Origin: Phycisphaerae bacterium
GTDB taxonomy: Bacteria; Planctomycetota; Phycisphaerae; Phycisphaerales; UBA1924
Length of the DNA: 64,000 nucleotides
Direction of reading: 5' to 3'
NCBI GenBank assembly: GCA_030432905.1
Contig: JAUILU010000002.1
Coordinates: 448,084 to 512,083, forward strand
Shown here: positions 17,207 through 25,530 of the stretch, one piece after another
Layout of the letters: each line of letters starts with the position of its first letter
Numbering within the stretch: the first letter of the stretch is position 1
Translations under genes and position numbers: made by a program
Notes under the pieces: generated by a model
Database searches by the model: none
The model's input: the letters and a program-made list of their open reading frames with translations, nothing else
Told to the model about the DNA's origin: nothing

Positions 17207-17884
17207 CTACCCCTGCAGCGAGTCGATAAACGAGTTCGCCTCGGCGATGCTGGCTTCCATCTCTTTAATGAGGTCGGTCACCTCGCTGCGGATCTCGTTG
17301 AGATCGGTTTCGAGCGACGCGATCGCACGCGCGTTGAGGTTGTGCTTCAGGAACAGCGTCTGGTCCTTGAACGCCGAGAGCACGGGCTCCATTTTGCCCG
17401 CGGCCTCGTTCATCGCGCCAACAAGCTGCTCATAACTCGCGCGGGTTTCGTTGAGCTGCTCGAGGCTCGCCGCCCTCAGCGAGTCGCTTGAATACTCGTC
17501 GAGTTCGTTCTCCCACTCCTTAAAGAGTGCCTTCGCGACAGCTTCGACGCTGGCGATCCGGCTCGTCACCTTCCCAGCGCGCGAGGCGCTCCGTTCGTAC
17601 GCGGACTCGATCTTCTTGTACTTGGCTTCGAGGTCTTCGGTACCCATGTCGCCCGAGGTGATCGAAAGAAACTCGTCGAGGGCAGACGAGAACTGCTCCT
17701 TGGCGGTTTCTTGGGCGTCGCGGGCCTTCTCGACCGAGCTGACAAGCTGCTCTCGCTTCTCGTTGCCCAGCTTCTCGCCGACCCAGATCTTGGTCGCGGT
17801 GCAGCCGGTCATGGGTGTCAGCACAGCGGCCTGAAACGTGGTCATCGCGGCGAACGCAGTAAGTGTCGTGATTGATCGGCGCAT
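17207..17884 (-). CDS. DUF2959 family lipoprotein, coiled-coil
   Basis: 225 aa. A signal sequence ends in a lipobox-like PMTGC, so the protein is probably lipidated and periplasmic. The rest is almost entirely helical and charged, with heptad patterns (for example EKREQLVSSVEKARDAQETA and LETDLNEIRSEVTDLIKEME), matching the DUF2959 family, whose role is not known. It is convergent with the WYL-like gene, with 38 bases between them. Confidence 0.75.
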   Translation of the reverse strand: MRRSITTLTAFAAMTTFQAAVLTPMTGCTATKIWVGEKLGNEKREQLVSSVEKARDAQETAKEQFSSALDEFLSITSGDMGTEDLEAKYKKIESAYERSASRAGKVTSRIASVEAVAKALFKEWENELDEYSSDSLRAASLEQLNETRASYEQLVGAMNEAAGKMEPVLSAFKDQTLFLKHNLNARAIASLETDLNEIRSEVTDLIKEMEASIAEANSFIDSLQG

Positions 17885-18032
17885 GGCTCGGATCTCCTGT
17901 TGCGGGCCTCATTATACATATCTATAGAGCCATGCCTAATCGCAGATCGCGAGCGCCGAAAATCGTACAGAGCCGAAAGATTTCCACGAACACGCGTGTT
18001 GTCCCTGCGTATCTGGCACGAAGGAGACAAGG

Positions 18033-18341
18033 ATGCTTATCGAGATTAGCTACCGTGATGGGAAGTCGTCGGATGCGCTGGACCAGAGGATCCGCGACAC
18101 ACTGACGCAGACTCTTGGCCACCTCGCCGACAGGCTGACCCGGCTTGAGGTTCATCTCGGCGATGAGAACGCGGCCAAGCAGGGCCCCAACGACAAGAGG
18201 TGCCTGGTCGAAGCAAGGCCCAAGGGTCTGGACCCGATCGTTGTGGAGACGTTCGGCTCGGACTACTACGACACGGTCGGCGAGGCCGCGGGCAAACTGC
18301 GGCGGGCGCTGGGTCGTCGATTCGACAAGCTCGATGCGTGA
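18033..18341 (+). CDS. HPF/RaiA-like ribosome-associated protein (first copy)
   Basis: 102 aa. The beta-alpha-beta-beta-beta-alpha pattern of sigma-54-modulation/HPF proteins is visible: a strand MLIEISYRD, a helix with ALDQRIRDTLTQTLGHLADR, strands LTRLEVHLGDE and CLVEARPKG, and a C-terminal helix with TVGEAAGKLRRALGRRFDKL. The AAGGAG site lies 6 bases before the ATG. It differs from the more canonical copy at 54525 and lacks that copy's DD-Y-AID segment. It may bind the decoding centre under stress, but this paralogue's role is inferred. Confidence 0.7.
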   Translation: MLIEISYRDGKSSDALDQRIRDTLTQTLGHLADRLTRLEVHLGDENAAKQGPNDKRCLVEARPKGLDPIVVETFGSDYYDTVGEAAGKLRRALGRRFDKLDA

Positions 18342-18507
18342 TCTCTTCGGTGCAGGGGCTGGTGTAAAAAGTAACGTGCCGGCCTCGCGGTGTACCAAAT
18401 AAAGTATGCTCCGGTCTGAATTTTGTCCGTTCACGACCAGATCTGCCGACTGATGACTTGGGTCGGGGGTTCGGTTGTGTCCGGGCAGACCACTATGGAG
18501 CAGTGAT

Positions 18508-18870
18508 ATGGTCGGAGCAGTAATCGGATTGATGTTCTTGGCGATCTACATCGCCATCATCGTGCTGGTCATCGCGGGCTTTTGGAAGACCTTTGCCAAA
18601 GCGGGCCAGCCTGGCTGGGCGGTGCTGATCCCGATCTTCAACATCTACATCATGTGCAAGATCGCCGGCAGGCCCGGCTGGTGGGTGCTCCTGATGTTTA
18701 TCCCGATTGTGAGCTTGGTCATCGGCATTATTCTCGCTCTCGATATCGCCAAGTCGTTTGGTAAGGGCACCGGCTTTGCGCTCGGGCTGATCTTCCTGGG
18801 GTTCATCTTCTACCCGATCCTCGGCTTCGGCAGCGCCGAATACCAGGGCCCCGCCGGCGCGATCGCGTAA
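18508..18870 (+). CDS. DUF5684-type small membrane protein
   Basis: 120 aa with three to four hydrophobic segments. The conserved middle, FAKAGQPGWAVLIPIFNIYI then AGRPGWWVLLMFIPIVSLVI, is the hallmark of DUF5684 membrane proteins, sometimes found fused to or beside signal peptidases. The ATG at 18508 is chosen because it starts directly with the first membrane helix; the longer frame adds an unlikely soluble leader. The family function is unknown. Confidence 0.75.
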   Translation: MVGAVIGLMFLAIYIAIIVLVIAGFWKTFAKAGQPGWAVLIPIFNIYIMCKIAGRPGWWVLLMFIPIVSLVIGIILALDIAKSFGKGTGFALGLIFLGFIFYPILGFGSAEYQGPAGAIA

Positions 18871-18897
18871 CAACTTCCCAGCCCGCGCGGATCGTCC

Positions 18898-19593
18898 ATG
18901 AGCAACACCTCGGTTTCAAAGCTCCCGTTCCCGATGGTGTCGCTGCACCCGGAGCAGTGCATCGCCTGCGGCTACGACCTATCGGGTGTGAAGAACCGAT
19001 GCCCGGAGTGCGGCGCACGGACCGACGGCGAGCCGGGCGCACTGCTCATCGCGGGTGTCCCGAGAGTCGAAGACTCGAACCCGTGGCGTCGACTCGCCTT
19101 TATAGTCCTCGCGATCGCGATCTTCGCGCTCTCGCAGGGGCTCTTCCTGCTCGGCAACCTGTTCGGTTTCATCACGATGGCGTGGATCTTTGTCGTGGTC
19201 GTCGCCTCGACGATCGCGATCATCGTGACCTCGCCGACCAAGAAGCGGTCGGTCGAGCGCATCGCGTTCACACGCGCCGGCTTCGGCAGAGCGGCGTGGG
19301 GAGGCGAGTACGACAAGAGATTCATCCCGTGGACCGGCACCGAGCGCATCAGCGTCAAACGGATCGCCACGGTCTGGCAGAAGCTGGTGATCCACGCGAC
19401 CGATGAGCGCAACAAATCAAAGCGCATCTTCGAGACCGGGTTCCGTTGCAAGTACGATGAGATCGGCTGGGTGCGTGATGCCATTACCGCGATGAGCATG
19501 GACGGCGACATCCCGGAGCGCCCAAACGGACACGTGCATCAGCAAGAAGCTCATGAACACGTTGCAGTACCTGCTACGGATAGCTCGGAGTAG
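18898..19593 (+). CDS. Zinc-ribbon membrane protein
   Basis: 231 aa. An N-terminal Cys4 ribbon (CIACGYDLSGVKNRCPECG, about residues 21-39) precedes two membrane helices (about 64-85 and 88-105) and a C-terminal soluble domain with FGRAAWGGEYDKRFIPWTG and VWQKLVIHATDER, which resembles a PH-like beta domain. The gene follows the DUF5684 gene by 27 bases. The same ribbon type recurs in four proteins here; no function is known. Confidence 0.7.
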   Translation: MSNTSVSKLPFPMVSLHPEQCIACGYDLSGVKNRCPECGARTDGEPGALLIAGVPRVEDSNPWRRLAFIVLAIAIFALSQGLFLLGNLFGFITMAWIFVVVVASTIAIIVTSPTKKRSVERIAFTRAGFGRAAWGGEYDKRFIPWTGTERISVKRIATVWQKLVIHATDERNKSKRIFETGFRCKYDEIGWVRDAITAMSMDGDIPERPNGHVHQQEAHEHVAVPATDSSE

Positions 19594-19611
19594 GTTCCCT
19601 ACCATCCTCGC

Positions 19612-20070
19612 ATGAAGGCCCTTGTCTCAGTTGTACTCTCGGCTTGCGTTCTCACCGGCTGCACGGGCATCGAGCCCGCGGCGATCGGGGCCGGCTTCAA
19701 CGCGGTCCAGACCGGTGTCACCTACATCTCTGGCAGCAACTCGTACTCCTACCAGCCCGCGGTGTTCGCGGATGTGTACGTCGCCGCGATTCGCGCGGGT
19801 GATCGGCTTGCGTTGGAGCTCTATACAGACCGGGTCATTTCCAAAGCCGGCCACGAGATCAGGTACAACTTCGGCGAGAACAAAGAGCACCGGATCGTCG
19901 TTACGGTCACACCATCGACCGACGCCGTCACGCGGGTTGTCGTGAACTCCAAGAAAACCTCGACCCGCGGCATGTCCACGCTCTACCTCGAGGTCCTGAC
20001 GGACGAGCTTGTGAGCATGGGCGCGTACTCGCCGCTGCTCGACCTCGAGCTTCTGCCCGATCCCGACTGA
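19612..20070 (+). CDS. Putative lipoprotein, DUF3568-like
   Basis: 152 aa. A short lipoprotein signal peptide with lipobox VLTGC (Cys at about residue 17) precedes a Gly-rich linker and a two-layer alpha/beta domain (AIRAGDRLALELYTDR, HRIVVTVTPSTDAVTRVVV, GMSTLYLEVLTDELVSMG). The shape resembles DUF3568-type small lipoproteins, but this is a loose match. It lies 18 bases after the zinc-ribbon gene on the same strand and is probably co-transcribed. Confidence 0.6.
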   Translation: MKALVSVVLSACVLTGCTGIEPAAIGAGFNAVQTGVTYISGSNSYSYQPAVFADVYVAAIRAGDRLALELYTDRVISKAGHEIRYNFGENKEHRIVVTVTPSTDAVTRVVVNSKKTSTRGMSTLYLEVLTDELVSMGAYSPLLDLELLPDPD

Positions 20071-20104
20071 AATTCGGAGTCGGTGCTTCCGACTACCATC
20101 TGCT

Positions 20105-20905
20105 ATGGCACCACCGATTTCCGCATTCGGACTCAACGACCCCGCCGGGTCGATCACGCACCTCGTCGGGGCGTTCGTGTTCCTAGTGCTCAGCATCCCC
20201 ATGATCCGCCGATCGATGGGCAGCCCCGCCAAGTGGATCTCGCTCACCATCTTCGCGGCCTCGGCTGTATTGCTCCTGCTGTCGAGCGGCATCTTCCACG
20301 CCATGCCCTCGGGCACGCCCGTACGCGAGGTCTTCAAACGCCTCGACCACGCGGCGATCTTCATCCTCATCGCCGGCACGTTCACCCCGATCCACGTCAT
20401 CCTGTTCAAGGGCGTCATGCGATGGGGGGTGCTCGTCCCGATCTGGGTAGCGGCTCTGGCGGGGATCACGCTCAAGACGGTGTTCTTCACGAGCACACCC
20501 GAATGGCTCGGCATCTCGATCTATCTTGTCATGGGCTGGGCCGGCGCGATCTCGATGGTCGGCGCGTGGAGGCTCTACAACCTTCGGTTTGTTTCGCCGT
20601 TGATCCTTGGCGGCTTCGCCTACACGGTCGGCGCGCTCTGCGAGTTCACGGGCGAGCCCACGCTGATCGAGGGCGTCATCCGCTCGCACGAGATGTTCCA
20701 CGTCGCGGTGCTCGTCGGGCTCGGCTCGATGTGGGGATTCATCGTGCGTGTCGCCAAGCTGGAATCGGTCGAAGCAACGGGGCGGACCTCGGGGTCCACA
20801 ATCGAGGCCAAACCGGAAATGTCCGGCAACCAGTCGGCTGATAAGTCTGAAACAAAGGCGGAAGTCTCCGATTCGGTGGCTCAAGGAATAGCGCAGACCC
20901 GATAG
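20105..20905 (+). CDS. Hemolysin III / PAQR family membrane protein
   Basis: 266 aa with seven predicted membrane helices. The family's metal-site histidines are present: DPAGSITHLVGAF (N-terminal), SSGIFHAMPSG with RLDHAAIFILIAGTFTPI (middle), and HEMFHVAVLVGLG (C-terminal). Bacterial members such as YqfA/TrhA influence membrane energetics or lipid homeostasis; the name hemolysin is historical. A hydrophilic tail of about 45 residues after the last helix is extra compared with the usual about 215 aa. It follows the lipoprotein gene by 34 bases. Confidence 0.9.
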   Translation: MAPPISAFGLNDPAGSITHLVGAFVFLVLSIPMIRRSMGSPAKWISLTIFAASAVLLLLSSGIFHAMPSGTPVREVFKRLDHAAIFILIAGTFTPIHVILFKGVMRWGVLVPIWVAALAGITLKTVFFTSTPEWLGISIYLVMGWAGAISMVGAWRLYNLRFVSPLILGGFAYTVGALCEFTGEPTLIEGVIRSHEMFHVAVLVGLGSMWGFIVRVAKLESVEATGRTSGSTIEAKPEMSGNQSADKSETKAEVSDSVAQGIAQTR

Positions 20906-20979
20906 AGGTTGCGTAGACTGGATTGGTCGGCGGTCACACTCGGGGCCGCTGCGGAAAGCTAGCTTTAAGGAGTCTTGTC

Positions 20980-21270
20980 ATGCGTGCACGCTTTGCTGCT
21001 GTTGTTCCTGCTCTTGCTCTTCTCGGTCTTGCCGGCTGTCAGTGCGACGCCTGCGCGGTTGATGGCGATTCGGCCGACGCTCAGGCCGCCGGCTTCGTGA
21101 ACGAAACCTGCCCCATCGGCGGCGAGGCCATCAGCGTGAGCGCCGGCGCTGCCGACTACAAGGGCAACAAGGTCGGCTTCTGCTGCCCCGGCTGCGAGGG
21201 CGGCTGGAACGAGATGGCAGAGGCCAAGAAGGACGAGTTCATCGCCAAGGCCATCGCCAGCAACGGCTGA
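20980..21270 (+). CDS. Small YHS-like metal-binding lipoprotein
   Basis: 96 aa. The lipobox LAGC at about residue 19 directs lipidation. The mature part carries a YHS-like core: CPIGGEAISV, then YKGNKVGFCCPGCEGGWN, a pattern that usually binds heavy metals such as copper or zinc. The cysteine-rich start of the mature part (CQCDACAVD) adds three more possible ligands. The ATG has AAGGAG eight bases upstream. A terminator follows. A role in metal binding at the membrane is inferred. Confidence 0.75.
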   Translation: MRARFAAVVPALALLGLAGCQCDACAVDGDSADAQAAGFVNETCPIGGEAISVSAGAADYKGNKVGFCCPGCEGGWNEMAEAKKDEFIAKAIASNG

Positions 21271-21302
21271 TCGCACAGGCACTCCAATCGATGTATCCGC
21301 AG

Positions 21303-21327
21303 CAGCCCCGCTTACTCGGCGGGGCTG
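21303..21327 (+). terminator. Intrinsic terminator after the YHS-like gene
   Basis: An 8-9 bp GC-rich stem (CAGCCCCG / CGGGGCTG) with a 7-base loop follows the stop by about 30 bases. The downstream T-tract is weak. Confidence 0.6.
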
Positions 21328-21517
21328 TTGCATTCTGACCGGACCTGCGCTCGTGACCGATATCAGCCGCGAGTGTTGAACGCTGCCGATTGTGCGGCCT
21401 GTGCCGATGCACACCCGGCTTTCCGGGCCGATCGCTCGCCGAAGCACGGGCCTTGTCAGTCTTTGTTTGTGAGTGTTCCCCGCGAGCGCGTTTGTGCGCC
21501 CGTGGGGAGTGCCCGTC

Positions 21518-22363
21518 ATGAGTGCAATCGGTGGACCGTTCCAGCCTTTCGATTCCAGCCGCTTTCTGGCTGCGATACAGGCTCAGAAATCCGGCGTGCT
21601 CGAACAGCTCGCAACCGGAAACCGGATCAACCGCGGCGCCGACGACCCGGCGGGTCTTATCTCTTCCGAGCACCTCGACGCGATGCTCGCCGAGCTCGAA
21701 GCTGAAACCCGCTCGCTCAGCCGGGCACAGAACGTCTCGCGTGTCGTGGGCTCGGCGCTCGGCGAAGTCTCGGACCTGTTGATCGAAGCCGAGGCGCTCG
21801 CGGTCGCCAACGCGAACACCGCGGGCCTGTCCGACGCGGAGCGCGAAGCGAACCAGATGGAGCTCAACAGCATCCTCGCCGCGGTCGATCGTGTCTCGCA
21901 CACCACGAACTTCGGCGACTCCCACCTGCTCCGCGGCAACACTTCGATCAGCATCTCGGACGCCAGCGTTGATCTTGAGAGCACAGCGGTCAACGACCTG
22001 GGCCAGGCCGAGATCGACGGCGAGAGCTACACGCTCAGCGACGTGGGCTCGGGCGGCGCGTTCGCCATCACGGGTGACAACCTCGAAGGCTCGCTCGAGT
22101 TGATCCGGGCCGCACGGCAGGAAGTCATCTTCAAGCAGGGCGAGGTCGGCGCGTTCGAGGCCAACGCCATCGAGCCTCGCATCGCCAGCGTGGGCATCGC
22201 GATCGAGAGCCTGTCGGCCGCGAACTCGTCCATCCGCGACACCGACTACGCCAAGGCGACCGCCGAGCTCGCTAGGCTCGATGTGCTCGAGGGGGCCGCG
22301 TTCCGTGTGACATCCGCGGGCGCTCAGCTGGATCCGACCGCCCTGATACGACTGCTCGGCTAG
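21518..22363 (+). CDS. Flagellin
   Basis: 281 aa, a short flagellin made almost only of the conserved D0/D1 coiled-coil ends. INRGADDPAGL is the N-terminal hallmark, and the C-terminal IRDTDYAKATAELARLDVL matches the flagellin end helix. The central variable region is very small (about residues 145-190). There is no signal peptide, as expected for export by the flagellar system. The ATG at 21518 with GGGAG upstream is used; a longer frame starts without support. No other flagellar gene is in the window, so the filament gene stands alone here. Confidence 0.88.
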   Translation: MSAIGGPFQPFDSSRFLAAIQAQKSGVLEQLATGNRINRGADDPAGLISSEHLDAMLAELEAETRSLSRAQNVSRVVGSALGEVSDLLIEAEALAVANANTAGLSDAEREANQMELNSILAAVDRVSHTTNFGDSHLLRGNTSISISDASVDLESTAVNDLGQAEIDGESYTLSDVGSGGAFAITGDNLEGSLELIRAARQEVIFKQGEVGAFEANAIEPRIASVGIAIESLSAANSSIRDTDYAKATAELARLDVLEGAAFRVTSAGAQLDPTALIRLLG

Positions 22364-22413
22364 TAAGCCGGGCGGTCTACTCCAAAGACCGGCGGGCGAC
22401 CTAGCCTCCTCTT

Positions 22414-23883
22414 GTGACAAGCAAGAGCACTCAAGACTCCATACTCACCACAACCAAGGGCATCCTCGCCCGCCGGTTTGGTTTCGATTCACTGCGGCCT
22501 GAGCAGGCCCCTGTGGTCGATCGCCTGATCGCGGGCGGGTCGGCGCTGGTCGTCTGGCCCACGGGCTCGGGCAAGAGCCTCTGCTACCAGTTGCCCGGGC
22601 TGGTGCTCTCGGCCACGCGCGAAAAACCGGGCGTCACGCTCGTGTTCAGCCCGCTCATCGCGCTCATGGAAGACCAGGTCGCGGCGCTCCGCAAGAAGGA
22701 CATCCGCGCCGAGTACATCAACTCGACGCTCGGCAAGAAGGAACGCGACAAGCGCTACGCCAAGCTCGCGCGGGGCGACTACGAGATCATCTACGCCACC
22801 CCCGAGCGGATGCTCAAGCCCGAGTTCGCCGAAGCGCTCAACACCGTCCCCGGCGGTGTGAACCTGCTCGCGGTGGACGAGTGCCACTGCGTGACCAAGT
22901 GGGGCCACGACCTGCGCCCGGCGTACCAGCGCGTGGGCGAGTTCCGCGCACAGCTCGGCAACCCGACAACCGTGGCGCTCACCGCGACCGCAACCAGCGA
23001 CGTCCGCGACGACGTCCGGCGTGTGCTGGGGATGACCGAAGAGGACATGCCGCTCTTTGCGACGCCCATCGATCGGCCGAACCTTTCGCTCGAAGCCGCG
23101 GAATCGTGGGACGACCGGGCCAAGATCGAACGCATCGCCGAGACCTGCGCCGAGTACGACGGCACGGGCATCGTCTACTTCGCGCTCATCAAGGACCTCG
23201 ACCGCATGGCGGACATGCTCCGCCGAGAGCTGCCCGATCGGAACGTCCGCATCTACCACGGCAAGCTCCGCCCCGAAGAGAAGAAACACATCTACCGCGA
23301 GTTCATCGGCGCCAAACCCGATCACAAGCTCCTGCTCTGCGCGACCAACGCGTTCGGGATGGGCGTGGACAAACCCGACATCAGGTTCATCGTCCACGCG
23401 CAGGTGCCGGGTTCGGTCGAGGCGTACTACCAGGAGGTGGGCCGCGCCGGGCGTGACGGCAAGCCCAGCGTGTGCCGGCTGCTCTACTCGCAGGACGATC
23501 TCGCGATCCAGCAGCAGTTCACCGAATGGAAGAACCCGGGCCGGGCGTTGATGGAGGAGATCGTCCGCGTCATGGTCTTCTCCGACCACGCCGACTTCAG
23601 CGCCGACGATCTCAGGCTCGAGATCATGGGCAAGACGGGCCAGAGCGGCGTCATCGAGCACGCGTGCATCTCGCTTGCCAACATGGGCGTCGTCGAGCCG
23701 ACGAGCGTGAGCGAGGCCGAGCCGAGGTACCGTTTCGTGCGAGAACTCGATGAGGGAGAGATCGACGAGGACTCGATCACTGACAAACGCCAACGCGACC
23801 TGATGCGCCTGCTCAGCGTCGTCGAGATGGTGCGCGCCGGCGACATCGCGGGGTACGTCAACGAGTACTTCAAGCTCGACTAG
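22414..23883 (+). CDS. recQ: ATP-dependent DNA helicase RecQ, short form
   Basis: Superfamily 2 helicase, 489 aa. Walker A is WPTGSGKS (Lys54), motif II is DECH (155-158), motif III is LTATATSDVRDD, and the C-terminal RecA domain contains ATNAFGMGVDKPDIR and QEVGRAGRDG. It unwinds DNA 3'-5' in recombinational repair. It ends soon after the helicase core: the Cys4 zinc site and HRDC domain of the 600-aa E. coli enzyme are not visible. It starts with GTG. OsmC follows 22 bases later. Confidence 0.93.
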   Translation: MTSKSTQDSILTTTKGILARRFGFDSLRPEQAPVVDRLIAGGSALVVWPTGSGKSLCYQLPGLVLSATREKPGVTLVFSPLIALMEDQVAALRKKDIRAEYINSTLGKKERDKRYAKLARGDYEIIYATPERMLKPEFAEALNTVPGGVNLLAVDECHCVTKWGHDLRPAYQRVGEFRAQLGNPTTVALTATATSDVRDDVRRVLGMTEEDMPLFATPIDRPNLSLEAAESWDDRAKIERIAETCAEYDGTGIVYFALIKDLDRMADMLRRELPDRNVRIYHGKLRPEEKKHIYREFIGAKPDHKLLLCATNAFGMGVDKPDIRFIVHAQVPGSVEAYYQEVGRAGRDGKPSVCRLLYSQDDLAIQQQFTEWKNPGRALMEEIVRVMVFSDHADFSADDLRLEIMGKTGQSGVIEHACISLANMGVVEPTSVSEAEPRYRFVRELDEGEIDEDSITDKRQRDLMRLLSVVEMVRAGDIAGYVNEYFKLD

Positions 23884-23905
23884 ATACCCGCGCGTAGAGT
23901 TCCGC

Positions 23906-24337
23906 ATGAAAGACATCACCGACAGGTGCGCGATCAGCACCACGCCGAGCGAGCCCTACGAGACACTTGTCAGCATCAAAGGCGAGGTCGGGCACAGGTT
24001 CATCAGCGATGCGCACCCGAGCGACGGCGGGCAGGGCAAGGGACCCACGCCCCACGAACTGCTCGAGGCCTCGCTCGCTGGCTGCAAGTCGATCACGGTG
24101 CAGATGTACGCCCAGCGCAAAGGCTGGCCGCTCGAATCGGTCACCGTCCGAGTCCGCCACGAGCACCGCGCCAAAGAGGGATCCGATCAGAAAGCGCACC
24201 ACTTCGATGTGCAGATCGATCTCACGGGCGACCTGACCGACGAGCAGCGCCAGAGGCTCTACGAGATCGCGAGCCGATGCCCGGTGCACAAGATTCTCGA
24301 ATCGGAAACCGTGTTCGTCTCAGAACTCGCGGACTAG
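23906..24337 (+). CDS. OsmC/Ohr family peroxiredoxin-like protein
   Basis: 143 aa OsmC-fold hydroperoxide reductase. The two redox cysteines are Cys60 in EASLAGCKSITVQMY and Cys125 in ASRCPVHKILES, both at the family positions. Such proteins reduce organic hydroperoxides using a dithiol partner. The glycine-rich GGQGKGPTPHELL is typical. It belongs to the general OsmC group rather than strict Ohr. Its TAG overlaps the TAG of the convergent DUF1624 gene in a CTAG. Confidence 0.88.
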   Translation: MKDITDRCAISTTPSEPYETLVSIKGEVGHRFISDAHPSDGGQGKGPTPHELLEASLAGCKSITVQMYAQRKGWPLESVTVRVRHEHRAKEGSDQKAHHFDVQIDLTGDLTDEQRQRLYEIASRCPVHKILESETVFVSELAD

Positions 24338-25530
24338 ATGTACGTCATCCACCAGCGCCGGTTCCGCTTCCGGTAGCTGGCGTACCACGCGCAGACCGGG
24401 TAGAGCATCAGCACGATCGGCACCCACGCCGCGTACACAAGCCAGAGTTTCGGCGTGTACCCCTCGGGGTAGTTGCCCGTGAACACCCACGCGATCCATT
24501 GGTCGTAGAGCACGAGTGACAGCAGCCCGCTCAAGACGTGCGTCAGCGGGATGTGCAGCACGTAGTACAGCATCGCGACGTTGCCGAACACACGCACGGG
24601 CTCAACGAATCGGCCCGCGCGCGCCGCCAGCAGGTCGAGGATCGGCATCGAAAGTATGGGCAGGCCCAGCATCAGCAGCAGGAACTGCAGCGAAGGCGGG
24701 TACTTATTGGTGTGCAGCGCCGACATGAGTGTGATCGCGGTGTCGCTGTGGTTCGTGAATTTGTAGGGGTCGCCGTAGCTGTTCGTCAGGCGCAGGGCAA
24801 GGAAGAGCCCGAGGCACGCCAGCCCGATCGCGATGCAGGCGAGGTGGCGTTTGTGTGTGCGGAGCAGTGCGCCAAAGGCGAACCCCGCCGCCATCACACC
24901 GATCCAGGGCACCAGCGGGTACACCACAAGAACTCGAGGGAATCCGGAACCCGTTGCGCCGAATGTTGCCAGCGGCTGCTGCACATGCAGCAGCGTCCAC
25001 GTGTCCTGCACGTACGTGCTCTGGCTCGCCGGCGAGTAGCTATCGAAGAGGTTGTGCGTGCCGATCATCGCGAGGCCGACCGCGCCGATGACTGGCACGG
25101 GCAGCCAGATCAGCGCCGAGAGCACGACCATCGACACGCCGATCGCCCAGATCACCTGCAGGATCCACACGCCCGCGAACATGAAGCCCCACCCCGTGTT
25201 GACGACGGTCAACTCGATCAGGATCAGCCAGAGCCCGCGGAACAGCAGCCGACGCGAGAGAGCCGATCGGCTCATGCCCCGCGAGTAGACCATGAACGCA
25301 CTCGTGCCCGCGAGAAACACGAACACCGGCGCGCAGAAGTGCGCCAAAAAACGCGTAACGAACCAGCCGGGCGTCGTGGTCTCGGGATCGGCAGGGTCGA
25401 ACGGCGTCGGCCCGAAGTACACACGAGCGTGGTCGAGCGCCATCAGGATCATCACGATCCCGCGGAGCACATCGATCGACGGGATTCTCGCCTGATTCTT
25501 CTTCGCCAGTTCGGGCTTGGCTTCGGTCAT
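24334..25530 (-). CDS. DUF1624 heparan-alpha-glucosaminide N-acetyltransferase-like membrane protein
   Basis: 398 aa with about ten membrane helices. RIPSIDVLRGIVMILMALDH at the N-terminus, with the conserved His in LDH, and FLAHFCAPVFVFLAGTSAFM are the signature of DUF1624 (YeiB/HGSNAT-like transmembrane acyltransferases). These move acyl groups across the membrane, to unknown substrates in bacteria. The start codon overlaps the stop of the anti-sigma-like gene (ATGA), so it is the third gene of an ECF sigma operon. This placement suggests envelope-stress regulation. Confidence 0.85.
   Translation of the reverse strand: MTEAKPELAKKNQARIPSIDVLRGIVMILMALDHARVYFGPTPFDPADPETTTPGWFVTRFLAHFCAPVFVFLAGTSAFMVYSRGMSRSALSRRLLFRGLWLILIELTVVNTGWGFMFAGVWILQVIWAIGVSMVVLSALIWLPVPVIGAVGLAMIGTHNLFDSYSPASQSTYVQDTWTLLHVQQPLATFGATGSGFPRVLVVYPLVPWIGVMAAGFAFGALLRTHKRHLACIAIGLACLGLFLALRLTNSYGDPYKFTNHSDTAITLMSALHTNKYPPSLQFLLLMLGLPILSMPILDLLAARAGRFVEPVRVFGNVAMLYYVLHIPLTHVLSGLLSLVLYDQWIAWVFTGNYPEGYTPKLWLVYAAWVPIVLMLYPVCAWYASYRKRNRRWWMTYI

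Noticed and set aside
21340..21500. Sigma-28-type promoter for flagellin
   Set aside because: Several CCGAT-like pieces are present, but none has the correctly spaced TAAA -35 element.
22366..22395. Hairpin after flagellin (CGGTCT/AGACCG)
   Set aside because: Only a 6-bp stem without a T-run, so a terminator could not be supported.
22489..23943. 484-codon minus-strand frame opposite recQ
   Set aside because: Mirror of the helicase; lacks any motif.
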